NCBI GenBank assembly: GCA_021613335.1
Contig: JAJTWR010000311.1
Span: forward strand, 1,407,501 to 1,471,500
Direction of reading: 5' to 3'
DNA: 64,000 nucleotides
From: Whitmania pigra
Taxonomy: Eukaryota > Annelida > Clitellata > Hirudinida > Haemopidae
The position numbers were made by a program, and so were the translations under genes. The notes under the pieces were generated by a model, which was not told the DNA's origin, made no database searches, and saw only the letters and a program-made list of their open reading frames with translations. Shown here in pieces: positions 39,412 to 49,565 of the stretch. Numbering within the stretch: position 1 is the first letter of the stretch; the number at the start of each line of letters is the position of its first letter.

Positions 39412-40661
39412 AGTAAAGTTGCATTGCATAGTTGGACTGAAAATCACAGTTTATTTTGATACGATTTATCCATGTGAACATTCCTACATAAAGGTTGTGC
39501 AGCACAACTTGTGCTAGGTTAAATCCTATTCTAACGTACAAAAAGTACATTTTTTAAAATGAAATAAAATTATTTTATTTTGTTATTTTAAATGACAAAT
39601 GCTTGCGAGAAGTGCAAGGTCGTGGTTCGAGAAATTGCTTAAGTTGGCTTTCTAAGGCATGAATTGATGTTGCTTCCTGTGCTCCATTTACGATTTCATC
39701 TTGAGGCCATTACGATCAATTTGCCGGGCCTGTGCTCTTCTATTTTTACTTTTGTTCACAAAATTGTTGATTAAAAGACAAATTGTTGAATTACAAAATA
39801 GTTGCATTTTTATTTGAAGATGTTTTGACCAATTTTTTGCCAATGTTGCACACAATTAACACAAAACAAATATGAATGTAAAACGAAAAGGTATTTAATA
39901 AACAATTTATTGCAAGGGTAAAATCTCTACTAGAAATGATTCGTTGCCAATCGAGATGTATATTTTATTAATGGTAACATCTTAATGCAATTTCAATTAA
40001 ATTTAGTTTTCTTTTTAATTATTTTAATCAAAATGGAAAATCCCGTTTGACGTCTCCCTTTGATGACAGATAGTTCCAGTTAACACGGCCAAAACGTATG
40101 GTTTATTTTTTTAGAGGGTAAATGATTTTAAATGCTGGAAAATCATGAGAAGGATGGAGAAATTAGCTAGGACGCGACCACTTCTCATCATGCTCAATTT
40201 TTGTTTTGAGAGAAAGTCGCTTTTCTCCAAGTATTTGCAAATTCTGCTAAATTGCATTTTAATGCCTTTTTCAGTAAATATTTCTTAGGTTTTTTTCGTT
40301 ATAGAGGTAAATATTGCTCAAGTGCAAGCTTTATGAATGCATCTCAAGAATTACCTCATTTTAAAAAAAAATTTCAGAATTTAATTTTGAAATTTTAAAA
40401 AAGCTATCTTTAGTAAAGTTGACCACCGAGTAATTCTCGATTCGTGCTTATAATGTAACACAAAGTTTGAGGTGTCCTTTAAAAGTTTATTACTTAATTT
40501 AATTTTTAAAATTTAGTTAATTTATCAATAAACAAATACAAAATTTTGGTTTTGCTAATCTATAGATGTGATTGTAATTCAACGATGTCACAATTAAACA
40601 ACCGCCGGCACTTCTAATTTATCGATAGAGTTTGAACTTCCGTCTTTGGTAACGGTGCAAG
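39412..40661. other. Intergenic EVA1C / SRRM1
   Basis: The left part should be the EVA1C 3' UTR (an AATAAA at about 39563) and the right end the SRRM1 promoter. No other coding or RNA signal was seen. Confidence 0.6.
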
Positions 40662-43600
40662 ATGTCGGACGCACACTTTTTCAAGGTTTGTACATTTAAT
40701 CAAACGATGCTATAATTAAATCTAATGTAATGTTATTAGTATTGTTACAAATCTGATTTAGTTCAGTAATGTTTATGAGCACGTTATAAGTGTTGGTTAT
40801 TTAAGCTGATTGAAATAGTCGAAAATATAGAGCGTGTTGATTTGACATGATGTTACTTAAAATTTTTTTTTGCCAGGGTACGTCAACGGACCAAGATAAT
40901 AGGTTTGCCGACAAGAAGAAAAAGTTGATGAAGACTATGAAATTTCCAGATAATGTCGATAAAAAAGTGGACATGACCAAAGTCAACTTGGATACTCTCA
41001 AACCTTGGATCACTAAAAAAATAACTCAGATGTTAACAATCGAGGATGATGTAGTGACTGAGTTTGTCTTTAATCAACTCGAGGCAACAGTTAGTTCAGT
41101 TTTTTTAGATTTATGATCGTTAAATTAATGAGCAGCTTTTTCAACCAGATGTTTATTCCGATAGCATCCAGATGGTAAAGAAATGCAGATCAATCTCACT
41201 GGTTTTTTAAATGCCAAAAATGCCAGACTCTTTATGGAAGAACTCTGGGACTTATTGCTCAGTGCCATGGAGAATGTTGGAGGAATTCCTGCTGTCTTCT
41301 TGGAGCAGAAAAAGGAAGAAATAAGAAAGCGACAGGTACAGATACGATTCAGTGATTAAATTTGAAGTATGTTCTAAATGGTTTTTTTTCCAGATGGAAC
41401 AGGAAAAATTAAAAGAGTTGGAGAGATCAGTAAGAGAAAGGTTGGAAATCTGTCATTTATAAAGTTGCTTTTAACTTTTTCTAATGTAAAGGAGAGGTCC
41501 GATGATGTAACGTTTCTTTTGATCATTCATGATTAAGAAATACTCTAATTTTTTGCTGAGGACCTGAATTCTATCTCAAGATCTGATGTATTAAGTTAAT
41601 GTGTAGTTGACACACATTGTTAACATAATTTACATCAGATCTTACTGTCTGTTTAAGGATATTCTGAGTGTATACTAATCTTATGGTTGTAAGGTTTTTC
41701 TATAATTGAGTGCTTTGTGATGTTTATCTGAAAATGACCTGCTGTGATTTTGAATCAGTTGCACTCTAATTTTTTACTGAAAGCACATTTTTTATGAGTA
41801 AATAAGTCACTGCATTGTCATCTTCGTGATGATAACACCAATAGTGATTCGAATGATGTTTACAAATCTACTCTAATTTTTTTCTGACTGGAAGATGACA
41901 AGCAGTATTGTTTATGTTAAATTTGTTATTGTTACCATGATGATGTTGCAATTATGAATGCAATAATAGGATATCAAGTCACTAATTTATGGCTAGGGGA
42001 ATAATGCATTTGGCTCAACTGGATGAAACATGCCTCATGATGATGTTTATAAAATGAATCACTGATTCTATAAGCAATACACTCTAATTTTTTACTGAGG
42101 GCTACAAAATTTCATCTAAATATACATTCAATGGATGTCTTCAGTTGTGACACTGTGATATATGAATGATTATATTTTGTACATCATGTCACTGTAATTT
42201 TTCTCTGATTAGGAGATAATATTAGTAGTTAGATGAACTCCATTTGCTCTGTGATGAAGTATGTTAAATGAACACTAGTGATTATAGAACTCAGTCACTC
42301 TAATTTTTTGCTGAGAGCAAGAGATTTATTTATACTTTATGTTTCATAGCCCATTTGTTGATGTCTTGTTTTGTCTTAACTAGGAGTCGCTCCAAATCAA
42401 ACGGGAGACACAAGAGAAGTTCCTCGAGGGACAAGAGGCTGTCTAAACAAGACAAATCTGCTAAAGATCATGTTAAGCAACCAGAAAAAAGGGAAAATTC
42501 TAGATTTGATCAAAGGTTTGTAAATCATTTTGATTTTAAATGAGGTTATGATTATTGAGGTATTAATTTTTTTATTTACTTCACTTCAGCAAACCAAAAG
42601 CAGAGGTAGCAGAAGCAGTTTTGTCAACATCCCTTTCAGACATCAAACTACCCGGTGAGAGACATTTTGAAACGAATGCTGTAGATGGCAGTAATCCAGG
42701 ACAAAGTAATAAAAATGAAACTAATGTCCAAAGTAGTTCAGAGATGACAAATGTGGGTAAGGCAGCTTCAGACAAGGAGGAAGGCAATGAAAGGCCGACC
42801 AAAAGGGATTCGTCTGCCGAGTCTTCGTCTGCTAAAAGGAGTAGGTCGAATAGCTTGAGAAAGAGAAGAACATCAACTTCCAGGAGAAGATCCATCTCTA
42901 GGAGGAAGCGATCTCCATCTCCGAGGTCTCGAAGGCGCAGGCGCTCTCCAAGCTACAGACAGAGGTCGAGGTCTCAAAGGAGGTCACCCAGAAGGTATTT
43001 TGACTTAAACCCTTGTCGTATCTTGCAATGTTCATTTGCTCATTTTATTTACATATTAACAATGCCCTTTATCCATGATGTTTTAGATATTAATATTGCT
43101 TTTTTAGGAGATCTAGGACTTCAGTTAGAAGACGATCACCGAGGAGAAGGTCGCCAATTAGGAGATCTAGAACTCCGATGAGGAGATCAAGGTCAATCAG
43201 GAGATCCAGGTCTCCTGTAATGCGACCTCGGTTAGGTAGGAAGAGGTCTCCTTCTCCTAGAAGGAGGTCAAGGTCACCTATGCAGAAGGTTAGAAGGTCA
43301 CCCATTAGAAGACCTAGGGATATCAGCAAAAGCAGTTCCTCATCTGAAAGTAGTCGGCCCATTGTGAGAAGGAGGGGCAGAAGTACTAGTAGTGATCAAG
43401 GACAAAGTTCATCTCCGGTTAGGAAAGAAGCCATACAAAAAGAAGACATGGAACCGGTGGAAGTAGCAAAGAGGGTGTATAGGAAGAGGTCGCCTTCCAA
43501 GTCTTCTGCATCACCATCACCTCAGAAAGTGTTGACAAAAAGGGAAGTTCAAAAGAGAAGAGGTTCGACGTCATCTGAAAGGATGGAGATGAGAAGAGAG

Positions 43601-44966
43601 AGATCCAATGAACGCAGAAGGCAGAGAGTGGAAGAAAATCTGAGAAGGGAGAAAAATATCAGGGCAGTGAGGGGCAGCAATTCTCCAGACAGAAGGAGAG
43701 ATCTCAGAAAGGGAGAAGGGAGGAATGATGTTGTGAGAAGAAGAGACCGTTCTCCCTCATCATCTGATGCAGAGACTTTGAGAAAAAAATTGGAGGATGA
43801 AAGTAAAAGGAAGGGCAAGAGGAGACGTTCTTCGTCGAGCGGTGCTAGAAGCAGCAGAGATAGGCAGGCAAAAAAGATGACATATAGAGAAACTGGATCT
43901 TCTAAGCAGCAGCCACTTCATAGCAGGAGAGAGACTTCATCAGCAGACTCACAGAGTGGAAGGGTTGATAATGCCATGACACCCAAAGGAGAGAACATGA
44001 AAGGAAGAGAAGTCGAACGTAAAAAACCTGCAAGACAAGCAAGTTCCGAATCCAACGACAGCAGGCAACCTACTCCAAAAAAGACTATCGTTGAAGAGCG
44101 CAGAAGAGTTACATCCTCTAAGAAAGAAATATCGAGACAAAGATCGATGTCTTCTGATGAGGAGGCCAGAGTGTCTCCCCAAAGGAAACATGTACCCAAA
44201 GATGAGAGGAAATCTTTAGATGAAAAATCAAGGCACAAAGCAAGGCATGAGGGAGGAGAATGTTCAAATGCTAAGAAAGTTCCAAGAAGTTCTCGCTCTC
44301 CTGTCGCTAGGAAAGTTGCTGTTGTACCTCCTCTGAAGAGCAAGGCAAATGAAAGTGATTCAGATGACCAAGGTGCAAACCAATCTAGACATTCTCCTTA
44401 TGAAGAGCACATACCAAAGTCAGACAAAGTTACTTCACAAAGGCCTATGGAAAAGAAGTTTGAGAGTGATGAGGAAAACATGAGATCAAAGCAGGTTAGG
44501 AAACGTGCTTCTTCAGCTGAAGCATCTCCGGATGTTATGAGGAAGGCTAAAAGATGCCGTGAAGATGATAATTCTGATGATTCTGAAGAGGTTAGTGTTT
44601 ATGAGTTTCTATAAGTTTAAGTTTCACAGTTGTGATAATGATGTCTCTCAGCAGGAAATGACTCAGAAGAAAAAGAAGCATGCCAAAAAACACAAGAAAC
44701 ATAAGAAGCACAAGAGAAAGCACCATAAGAATAAGTCTGATGATGAGGATGCTGAGGAAGAAAATGATGAAGACAATGTAAGTGTTGTTGTGCAATATGT
44801 TAAAAATATTAATGTAAATCATGCGTTTATATTTAGTGATGAAATCCTTGATTTGTTCCCTTAGGTTGACAAGAAAAAGTCTGGCAGCCTTGACAAACTT
44901 GAGCAGGAATTGCGTGAAAAGGCACTGAGGTCCCTAAAAGAAGCAAAATCATCTCACAAGAGATGA
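40662..44966 (+). CDS. SRRM1: SRRM1 (SRm160), PWI-domain splicing coactivator; snoRNA host
   Basis: Exon 1 is 40662-40685 (MSDAHFFK). Exon 2 from 40877 gives GTSTDQDNRFADKKKKLMK and KVDMTKVNLDTLKPWITKKI, the PWI domain. The next exon (from 41166) gives HPDGKEMQINLTGFLNAKNA and GGIPAVFLEQKKEEIRKRQ. Later exons (from 42385) are dominated by Arg-Ser, Ser-Pro and Arg-Arg dipeptides (for example 42840-43320). Then come a long charged region, a Lys/His-rich stretch (KKHAKKHKKHKKHKRKHHK) and the terminal LEQELREKALRSLKEAKSS, KR and TGA at 44966. SRRM1 is a nuclear matrix-associated coactivator in exonic-enhancer-dependent splicing and 3'-end formation; the PWI domain binds nucleic acid. The intron of about 0.9 kb ending at 42384 carries a tandem C/D snoRNA array. 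Confidence 0.94.
41495..41565 (+). ncRNA. C/D-box snoRNA copy 1 (SRRM1 intron)
   Basis: Terminal stem AGGTCC (41495-41500) pairs perfectly with GGACCT (41560-41565). The C-box-like GATGATG is at 41501-41507 and the D box CTGA at 41556-41559. Directly before the D box is ACTCTAATTTTTT plus one base, complementary to AAAAAATTAGAGT, which I recall as a highly conserved 18S rRNA stretch. Predicted as a box C/D 2'-O-methylation guide released from the debranched intron. Confidence 0.8.
41578..41643 (+). ncRNA. 66-nt intronic hairpin, candidate small-RNA precursor
   Basis: The perfect 13-bp outer stem AAGATCTGATGTA / TACATCAGATCTT encloses an imperfect inner stem (TTAAGTTAATGTGT against ACACATTGTTAACATAA-type sequence) with a small AGTTG loop. 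Size and shape resemble a pre-miRNA. It sits between snoRNA copies 1 and 2 and accounts for the doubled spacing there. An old inverted-repeat element is the alternative. Confidence 0.35.
41710..41786 (+). ncRNA. C/D-box snoRNA copy 2 (SRRM1 intron)
   Basis: Stem GTGCTTT (41710-41716) pairs with AAAGCAC (41780-41786), a different sequence from copy 1 but again fully complementary. C box GTGATGT is at 41717-41723 and D box CTGA at 41777-41780. It has the same ACTCTAATTTTTT guide. A second CTGA (41728-41731) and a TGTGATT near 41743 could be D' and C' boxes. Confidence 0.8.
41819..41897 (+). ncRNA. C/D-box snoRNA copy 3 (SRRM1 intron)
   Basis: Stem CATCTTC (41819-41825) pairs with GAAGATG (41891-41897). 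The C box GTGATGA at 41826-41832 is a perfect consensus and the D box CTGA is at 41884-41887. The guide ACTCTAATTTTTT is conserved, with T as the spacer base. An internal AATGATGTT near 41852 could serve as C'. Confidence 0.82.
41931..42000 (+). ncRNA. C/D-box snoRNA copy 4, degenerate
   Basis: It has an intact C box ATGATGA (41937-41943), but the guide is eroded to CACTAATTTATGG and the D box position reads CTAG. Spacing fits the roughly 110-bp period. Probably a dead copy. Confidence 0.45.
42031..42103 (+). ncRNA. C/D-box snoRNA copy 5 (SRRM1 intron)
   Basis: C box ATGATGA is at 42037-42043, D box CTGA at 42095-42098, and the guide ACTCTAATTTTTT is intact. The terminal stem GCCTC / GAGGGC has one bulge, so it is weaker than in copies 1-3 and 7. 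Confidence 0.72.
42150..42213 (+). ncRNA. C/D-box snoRNA copy 6, diverged
   Basis: C-box-like GTGATAT is at 42155-42161 and D box CTGA at 42205-42208. The guide is altered to CACTGTAATTTTTC. The terminal stem is poor. It may be decaying or have changed specificity. Confidence 0.45.
42244..42320 (+). ncRNA. C/D-box snoRNA copy 7 (SRRM1 intron, nearest the 3' splice site)
   Basis: Stem TTGCTCT (42244-42250) pairs perfectly with AGAGCAA (42314-42320). The perfect C box GTGATGA is at 42251-42257, the D box CTGA at 42311-42314, and the guide CACTCTAATTTTTT is complete. The D box lies about 70 nt before the 3' splice site near 42384, the usual position for efficient intronic C/D snoRNA processing. 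Confidence 0.85.
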
Positions 44967-45418
44967 TCTAATGAATTGTTGAATTTGACAGTAATTGCAT
45001 GCTTAGACTGAGCTCGTTTCTTTTTTTACAAATTTTCTTTGGATTGGTTATGTATTAATAAAAGTACCTTTGTTTTATTACCAAATTTTAATTTGTTTGG
45101 ATGGTGAAGGTGGGATTTGGGGCAGCATGGTGGCCTGAAAGGTGGGGCCCTGTGTTTGTTTAGTGAGCCTCTTAGATTTGGATTTATTTTGTCGTTTGGC
45201 TTTATTGATAAGCTTTGGCAACCGCTGAGGTTATCCTTTCTTGGGCTCGCTACTGGGCGTAAATGGCATTTAAATGTTTTTGGTATCTTTCGAGCGCTAT
45301 GGTGACCCGGCATTTACAATTCAAACAAATTGAGATGGTGGCGCGCCTTTTTTTGTTAAGTTTATTTTAGTATTCTCTAGTTGAGAGCTTATCCGATTAC
45401 AACCCTTGGAGAATCGCT

Positions 45419-46811
45419 ATGAAAGTTGCTCCACTGACTGAGAAGGTAAAACCTTCGTGAAACATTCTTTCTCATGATATTTTTAATTGCTTGCGATCGC
45501 AGAAAAATACGAACACTTCGGCGGAGCAAGACTTAACGGTTAATACTGCCTCGGGATGGTTTTTGTGGTTAATTGTCATCGGGTTTATGCTGTTTATTTT
45601 CGCATTCTTTACTAATAATTGGCATGTAGAACCCACCAAATGGAGTGGATTATGGATGGTCTGTGGAATCTCTTCTGGTTTTGTTGGGGAAGGTGAGGAG
45701 ATTTTATAGTGATGCTCGAATATATTACGAACGACTTTGATTTTCAGGCGTCATGGAAGCCACTCATGCTTGCATGGTGGTGGCTATAGTATTTTATTGT
45801 ACCTCCTATTTGATGTTGATCCTATATTTGTTTAGCGAACCGCAATGCGTGGGACCAAAATTTATATTGGTTTTGTTCTTCATAAGCAGCCTTTTAACTA
45901 GTAAGTGTGTGATGAACTTCACCAACACTCTAATTTTATATGTTTAATTTTATTGTGACCATGTTGAATAAGTTTCAGGCAAAGTCCCAATTTCAGTTTG
46001 CCTAAATTTAGTTTCTCTAAGCATGATTTAAGTTGCTCACAGTTCAAGCTGTGATTTAACTAAATATCTGTAGTACACTAGGTAATGCAATGAAACCAGG
46101 TACATAACCAATTCAAGCTAGATGAGACACGAAGGAGAGCAAGCTTGAGACAGACCCATAAAAATTTCTGTCCAGGAAGAACAAATATATTCCAGAGGAA
46201 AATGAAAGTAATTACACAACTAAGAGAAAGTGTGTAAACTTTTGCATAAACTATAGCTTTGCATATGCCTGGATTCTGGTGCTTTGTGTAAGTACTAATA
46301 GCGGACAGAGCAAACATTCACAAATTAGATAACCGGTTTTAATAAGATAACCACCATACATAAGGAGCCTCATTTAGAGATTACTTTCTCCTTAATGATA
46401 ATTCCACAATAAGAAATTTCCACTCTAATAATTGTGATGATAAGTGGGAAAATTGTTTCGGAAGGCCATTTAATTTAATGGTTGAACACAATTTCTCATG
46501 GGTCTTGCAAGAATGTTAAGTTGAAAAGTATATAAGGTCAGTAAAACACTGGACAATTATTTTGTTTAGCAAACATCGCAAAAAGTGGTAGAATAACTTG
46601 TCATGACTCACATAGAGAAATTAGTTAATTACTGTAAATCTAATCATGTTCATTTTTGTTTTCAGCCATCTTCATCGTAACAGCACTTGTAATATTTGGA
46701 GTTGCTGTAAAACAGAACCTAGCTTTTTCATTTTTTTTAGAAGGAGTTTCTGCATTTTTATCTTTAGGCACATCCATTTTGGCAATTGTTCAAGTTGCCC
46801 AAGAAGGCTGA
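45419..46811 (+). CDS. Small claudin/PMP22-like four-transmembrane protein
   Basis: Four exons: 45419-45445, 45503-45692, 45748-45900 and 46666-46811, with GT-AG borders and consistent phases, giving about 171 residues. A short cytoplasmic start (MKVAPLTEKKNTNTS) is followed by TM1 (WFLWLIVIGFMLFIFAFF). An extracellular loop carries W-x-GLW-x2-C (KWSGLWMVCGIS), then TM2 (VVAIVFYCTSYLMLILYLF), TM3 (IFIVTALVIFGVAV) and TM4 (FLEGVSAFLSLGTSILAIVQ). The GLWxxC motif in loop 1 is the signature of the claudin/PMP22/EMP superfamily. Only one loop cysteine of the usual pair is obvious, so this is a divergent member. The protein probably sits in the plasma membrane; its exact role is unknown. Confidence 0.8.
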
Positions 46812-47958
46812 TGGAAACACTGATTTTTCACAAGAAAAGTTTTAGTTTTTATTCAAAGAAATTCTAAAATCAAGCTATCAGACGTTTCATTTAGCTAGCT
46901 AAAGACAATTTCAATAATCTCTACATAAAACATTTGTGGCACTCAGGAGGTCCTAAATAAAAATACAATTTTCACTGGATTTTTTGATTATATTTTAATG
47001 TTGCTTACATATGCTCAGACTTGTGCAGGATCATACTAGAATTAAGATTTAGTTTGGGAAATTCCTGTTACTAATACTTTCTCTATGTCATCAAATTGAG
47101 GCTAAAACTTAAAAGCTATTTAACATTTCCTCAGATCGTTTGTAATATAAATATATATATATTCTGCATTTTTGAAATTGCAACTGGCTTGTTCAACTGA
47201 CCATTCTTTACACCATACTATAACAATAAGGAATATGTTCTATTATAGCTGTAAGCTTAACAAATAACCAGATGAAATCACATCAACCAATTTCCAAATT
47301 GTATAGGCATATTCATTGGTAATGAGTTTTTCAGCAAAGTTTTGTGCTTAAATAATAACGCTTTCAGCTGAACTGAAAAACATCAAAAACGCATTGAATA
47401 TAATGTTACTTGTTAGTTTAACCACTTTAATGTGTGAATATTAAAAGAAACACCACATACTGCTTTGCTAAGTCATCTGACTGATCGGGGCTAACTTGTC
47501 TGACGATTCCCATTCACCCGAGCTTTACCAATGGTAAAGACTCACTTTGGTGCAGTCCCACCAGGAGCTCACTTCCCACAAATGACTTATTGGCCAAACT
47601 AATCACAAATTGATGATGAAACCCAATATTCCTACTTTACCCCATTTGAATACAGAGACGTTCTACGTCAAAGACGAAAGATACTCACACTAGTGAGTTA
47701 GTTAAATAATTAACCCTTTGAACCCCTGCAAATGTACATCAAAACATGTAGAAAACTAACAAATGCAAATCAGTGATTATTAATTCCAAAAAACTTCTTT
47801 ACATCATTAAGGATTCAATGCCAATATTGCAACTCAATTGTACCATCTTGCACATCAACACTCTATATCATCATTCAACATGCTCAGCAAATGAAAACTA
47901 TTTACAATACTGAGGGACGACCAAACGAAGGTGGATGAACTGAAAAATGGACATCTTG
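46812..47958. other. Convergent intergenic region, 3' ends of two genes
   Basis: Lies between the stop codons of the claudin-like gene (+) and ARL5 (-). AATAAA-like sites are near 46956. No other gene was recognised. Confidence 0.55.
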
Positions 47959-49019
47959 TCACCTCTTGATCCTGTTCCCAATCCAATCAAGACCTTGGTA
48001 TAAGCTGCATGGATAATAACAATATTAACGTTGTAAGAATCATTTACGTAATTTACGTTTAACTGGATAAAATAATTCTTAATAGTTTATATAGTTGTAA
48101 TTAGTATGATTCATTCACCCTTCTCCTGTTAATGCACAGCATCCCTGTATGTGCCATCCCTGTTCCTTGATCGAAGTCAGGTTCAGCTGATGGGATATTT
48201 CAGCGGCCGACATTGCACCTTTGAGGTCTTGCTTATTTGCATACACTAGGAGTGAAGCCTTTTTTAATTCCTGAAAAGTTTTTAAGAAAACTGAGGTAGT
48301 CTTTTCATCTGCATTGTTAGCATGGCTTTGTTAGAAGTTTACCTCACAGCTAAGCATCCTATATAATTCCTCCTTTGTTATTGATAATCTTTCTCGGTCG
48401 GTACTGTCAATCACTAGTATCACAAACTGCAATGGGTAACTTTAATTAAATTATTTTGATACAAAAATGAACCATTGCCCTAAACATAAATGAAAATCAG
48501 CTTGTAATTGCTTTTTCATGTTATAAGTAGAACGTACTGCTGGATGATCACGGGTGTTTATGAAAATAGGTCGTTGTGAAATACCTCTGTGTTGGCATAG
48601 TAAGTACTCCATGAAGCTCTTAATGATTCTTGGCCACCAATATCCCACATTATAAAATGTATATTCTTCCATACAACTTCTTCCACATTGCTGCCAATTG
48701 TTGGGGAGGTCTGAACCACTTCATTCATTAAACTAAAATTGATCAAATATCGTAAGACTTAAGGTAATCAAATGTATGAATCCTTTAAAATGCTAATTTT
48801 GGTAAGGCCTGTACAATTTGGCCAAACTCACAATTGATAAAGGATGGTTGTCTTTCCGGCATTGTCAAGGCCAACGATAATGACTTTATGTTCTTGAAAA
48901 TATCAGATAAGTGGTTATTCGATAAGAAAGACTGTTTGACTATCTAATCGTCAAAAGCCACAAAAATGACTACCTTCTGAGCCGAATAAACTCCAAAATT
49001 TTGCCAGAAGAAGACCCAT
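47959..49019 (-). CDS. ARL5: ARL5, Arf-like small GTPase
   Basis: A minus-strand gene with six exons. The start at 49019 reads [15 protein letters not shown], with Gly2 available for N-myristoylation. Then [18 protein letters not shown] (P-loop), [20 protein letters not shown] (switch I) and [20 protein letters not shown] (switch II) follow. The last exons give [40 protein letters not shown] (NKQD), [14 protein letters not shown] and [13 protein letters not shown] at 47959. The sequence is very close to vertebrate ARL5A/B and of the expected size, about 180 residues. ARL5 acts at the trans-Golgi, where it recruits the GARP tether for endosome-to-Golgi transport. The 5' end faces the ANKRD28-like gene. 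Confidence 0.96.
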
Positions 49020-49565
49020 AGATCGACTAGGTGTATTTCTTTGTCACAAACTAATTAACCAGCTGCAATGGATCACTACTCCAGAATTTACTTTTAATTG
49101 CGTCCGCGATCCATCCCACTACAATCTAAATCTATAACCGTGGCAATCTATGCAATGCTGTAAAACAATATTATTTACTTGTTTTTGAATTGCAAAGATA
49201 GCTTATAATTTTTAAAAATAAGTTTATTGATTTTAAATTTTTGGACTTAGTGCTTTAGGAATTGGAGACTGGTTTTGTAAAACTTTGATTAAAAATGTTA
49301 TTCAAACTACATTTAAATATAAATTAATTTAATAGATAAATAAAAAATATTGAAAAAGATTCAATTTTTTACCTTTTATTTATTGGCATACCTTGCTGTA
49401 CAAGTTTGACCTTTATTAAATAAATTAGTTTATACCTATTGCTAAGATATATATTGTCTGTTAAAGTTAAACCACGGCTCAACTCTTGTTTATTTTATTT
49501 TTGCAAAGCATTATTGAACGCTATAGGAACTTTACGACAACATGCTGTCACTTTTGGCTTGAAAG
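49020..49565. promoter_or_regulatory. Divergent promoter interval ARL5 / ANKRD28-like
   Basis: The start codons are 546 bp apart on opposite strands, so both promoters probably lie here. The sequence is AT-rich with no obvious core element. Inference from layout only. Confidence 0.45.

Noticed and set aside
41540..42320. Repeated CTCTAAT-TTTTTT-CTGAG motif read as decoy branch point plus 3' splice sites
   Set aside because: It was attractive at first for a splicing-factor gene. The matching upstream TGATGA boxes and covarying terminal stems fit C/D snoRNAs far better.
43918..44343. Antisense ORF of 141 aa opposite SRRM1
   Set aside because: A Ser/Leu-rich shadow of the Arg/Ser/Glu-rich coding strand with no independent motifs; the other antisense frames over 42.6-43.8 kb are shadows too.
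45026..45313. 95-aa minus-strand ORF just downstream of SRRM1
   Set aside because: Lacks recognisable motifs, overlaps the likely SRRM1 3' UTR and lies against a plus-strand ORF of similar length. Coding is not supported.
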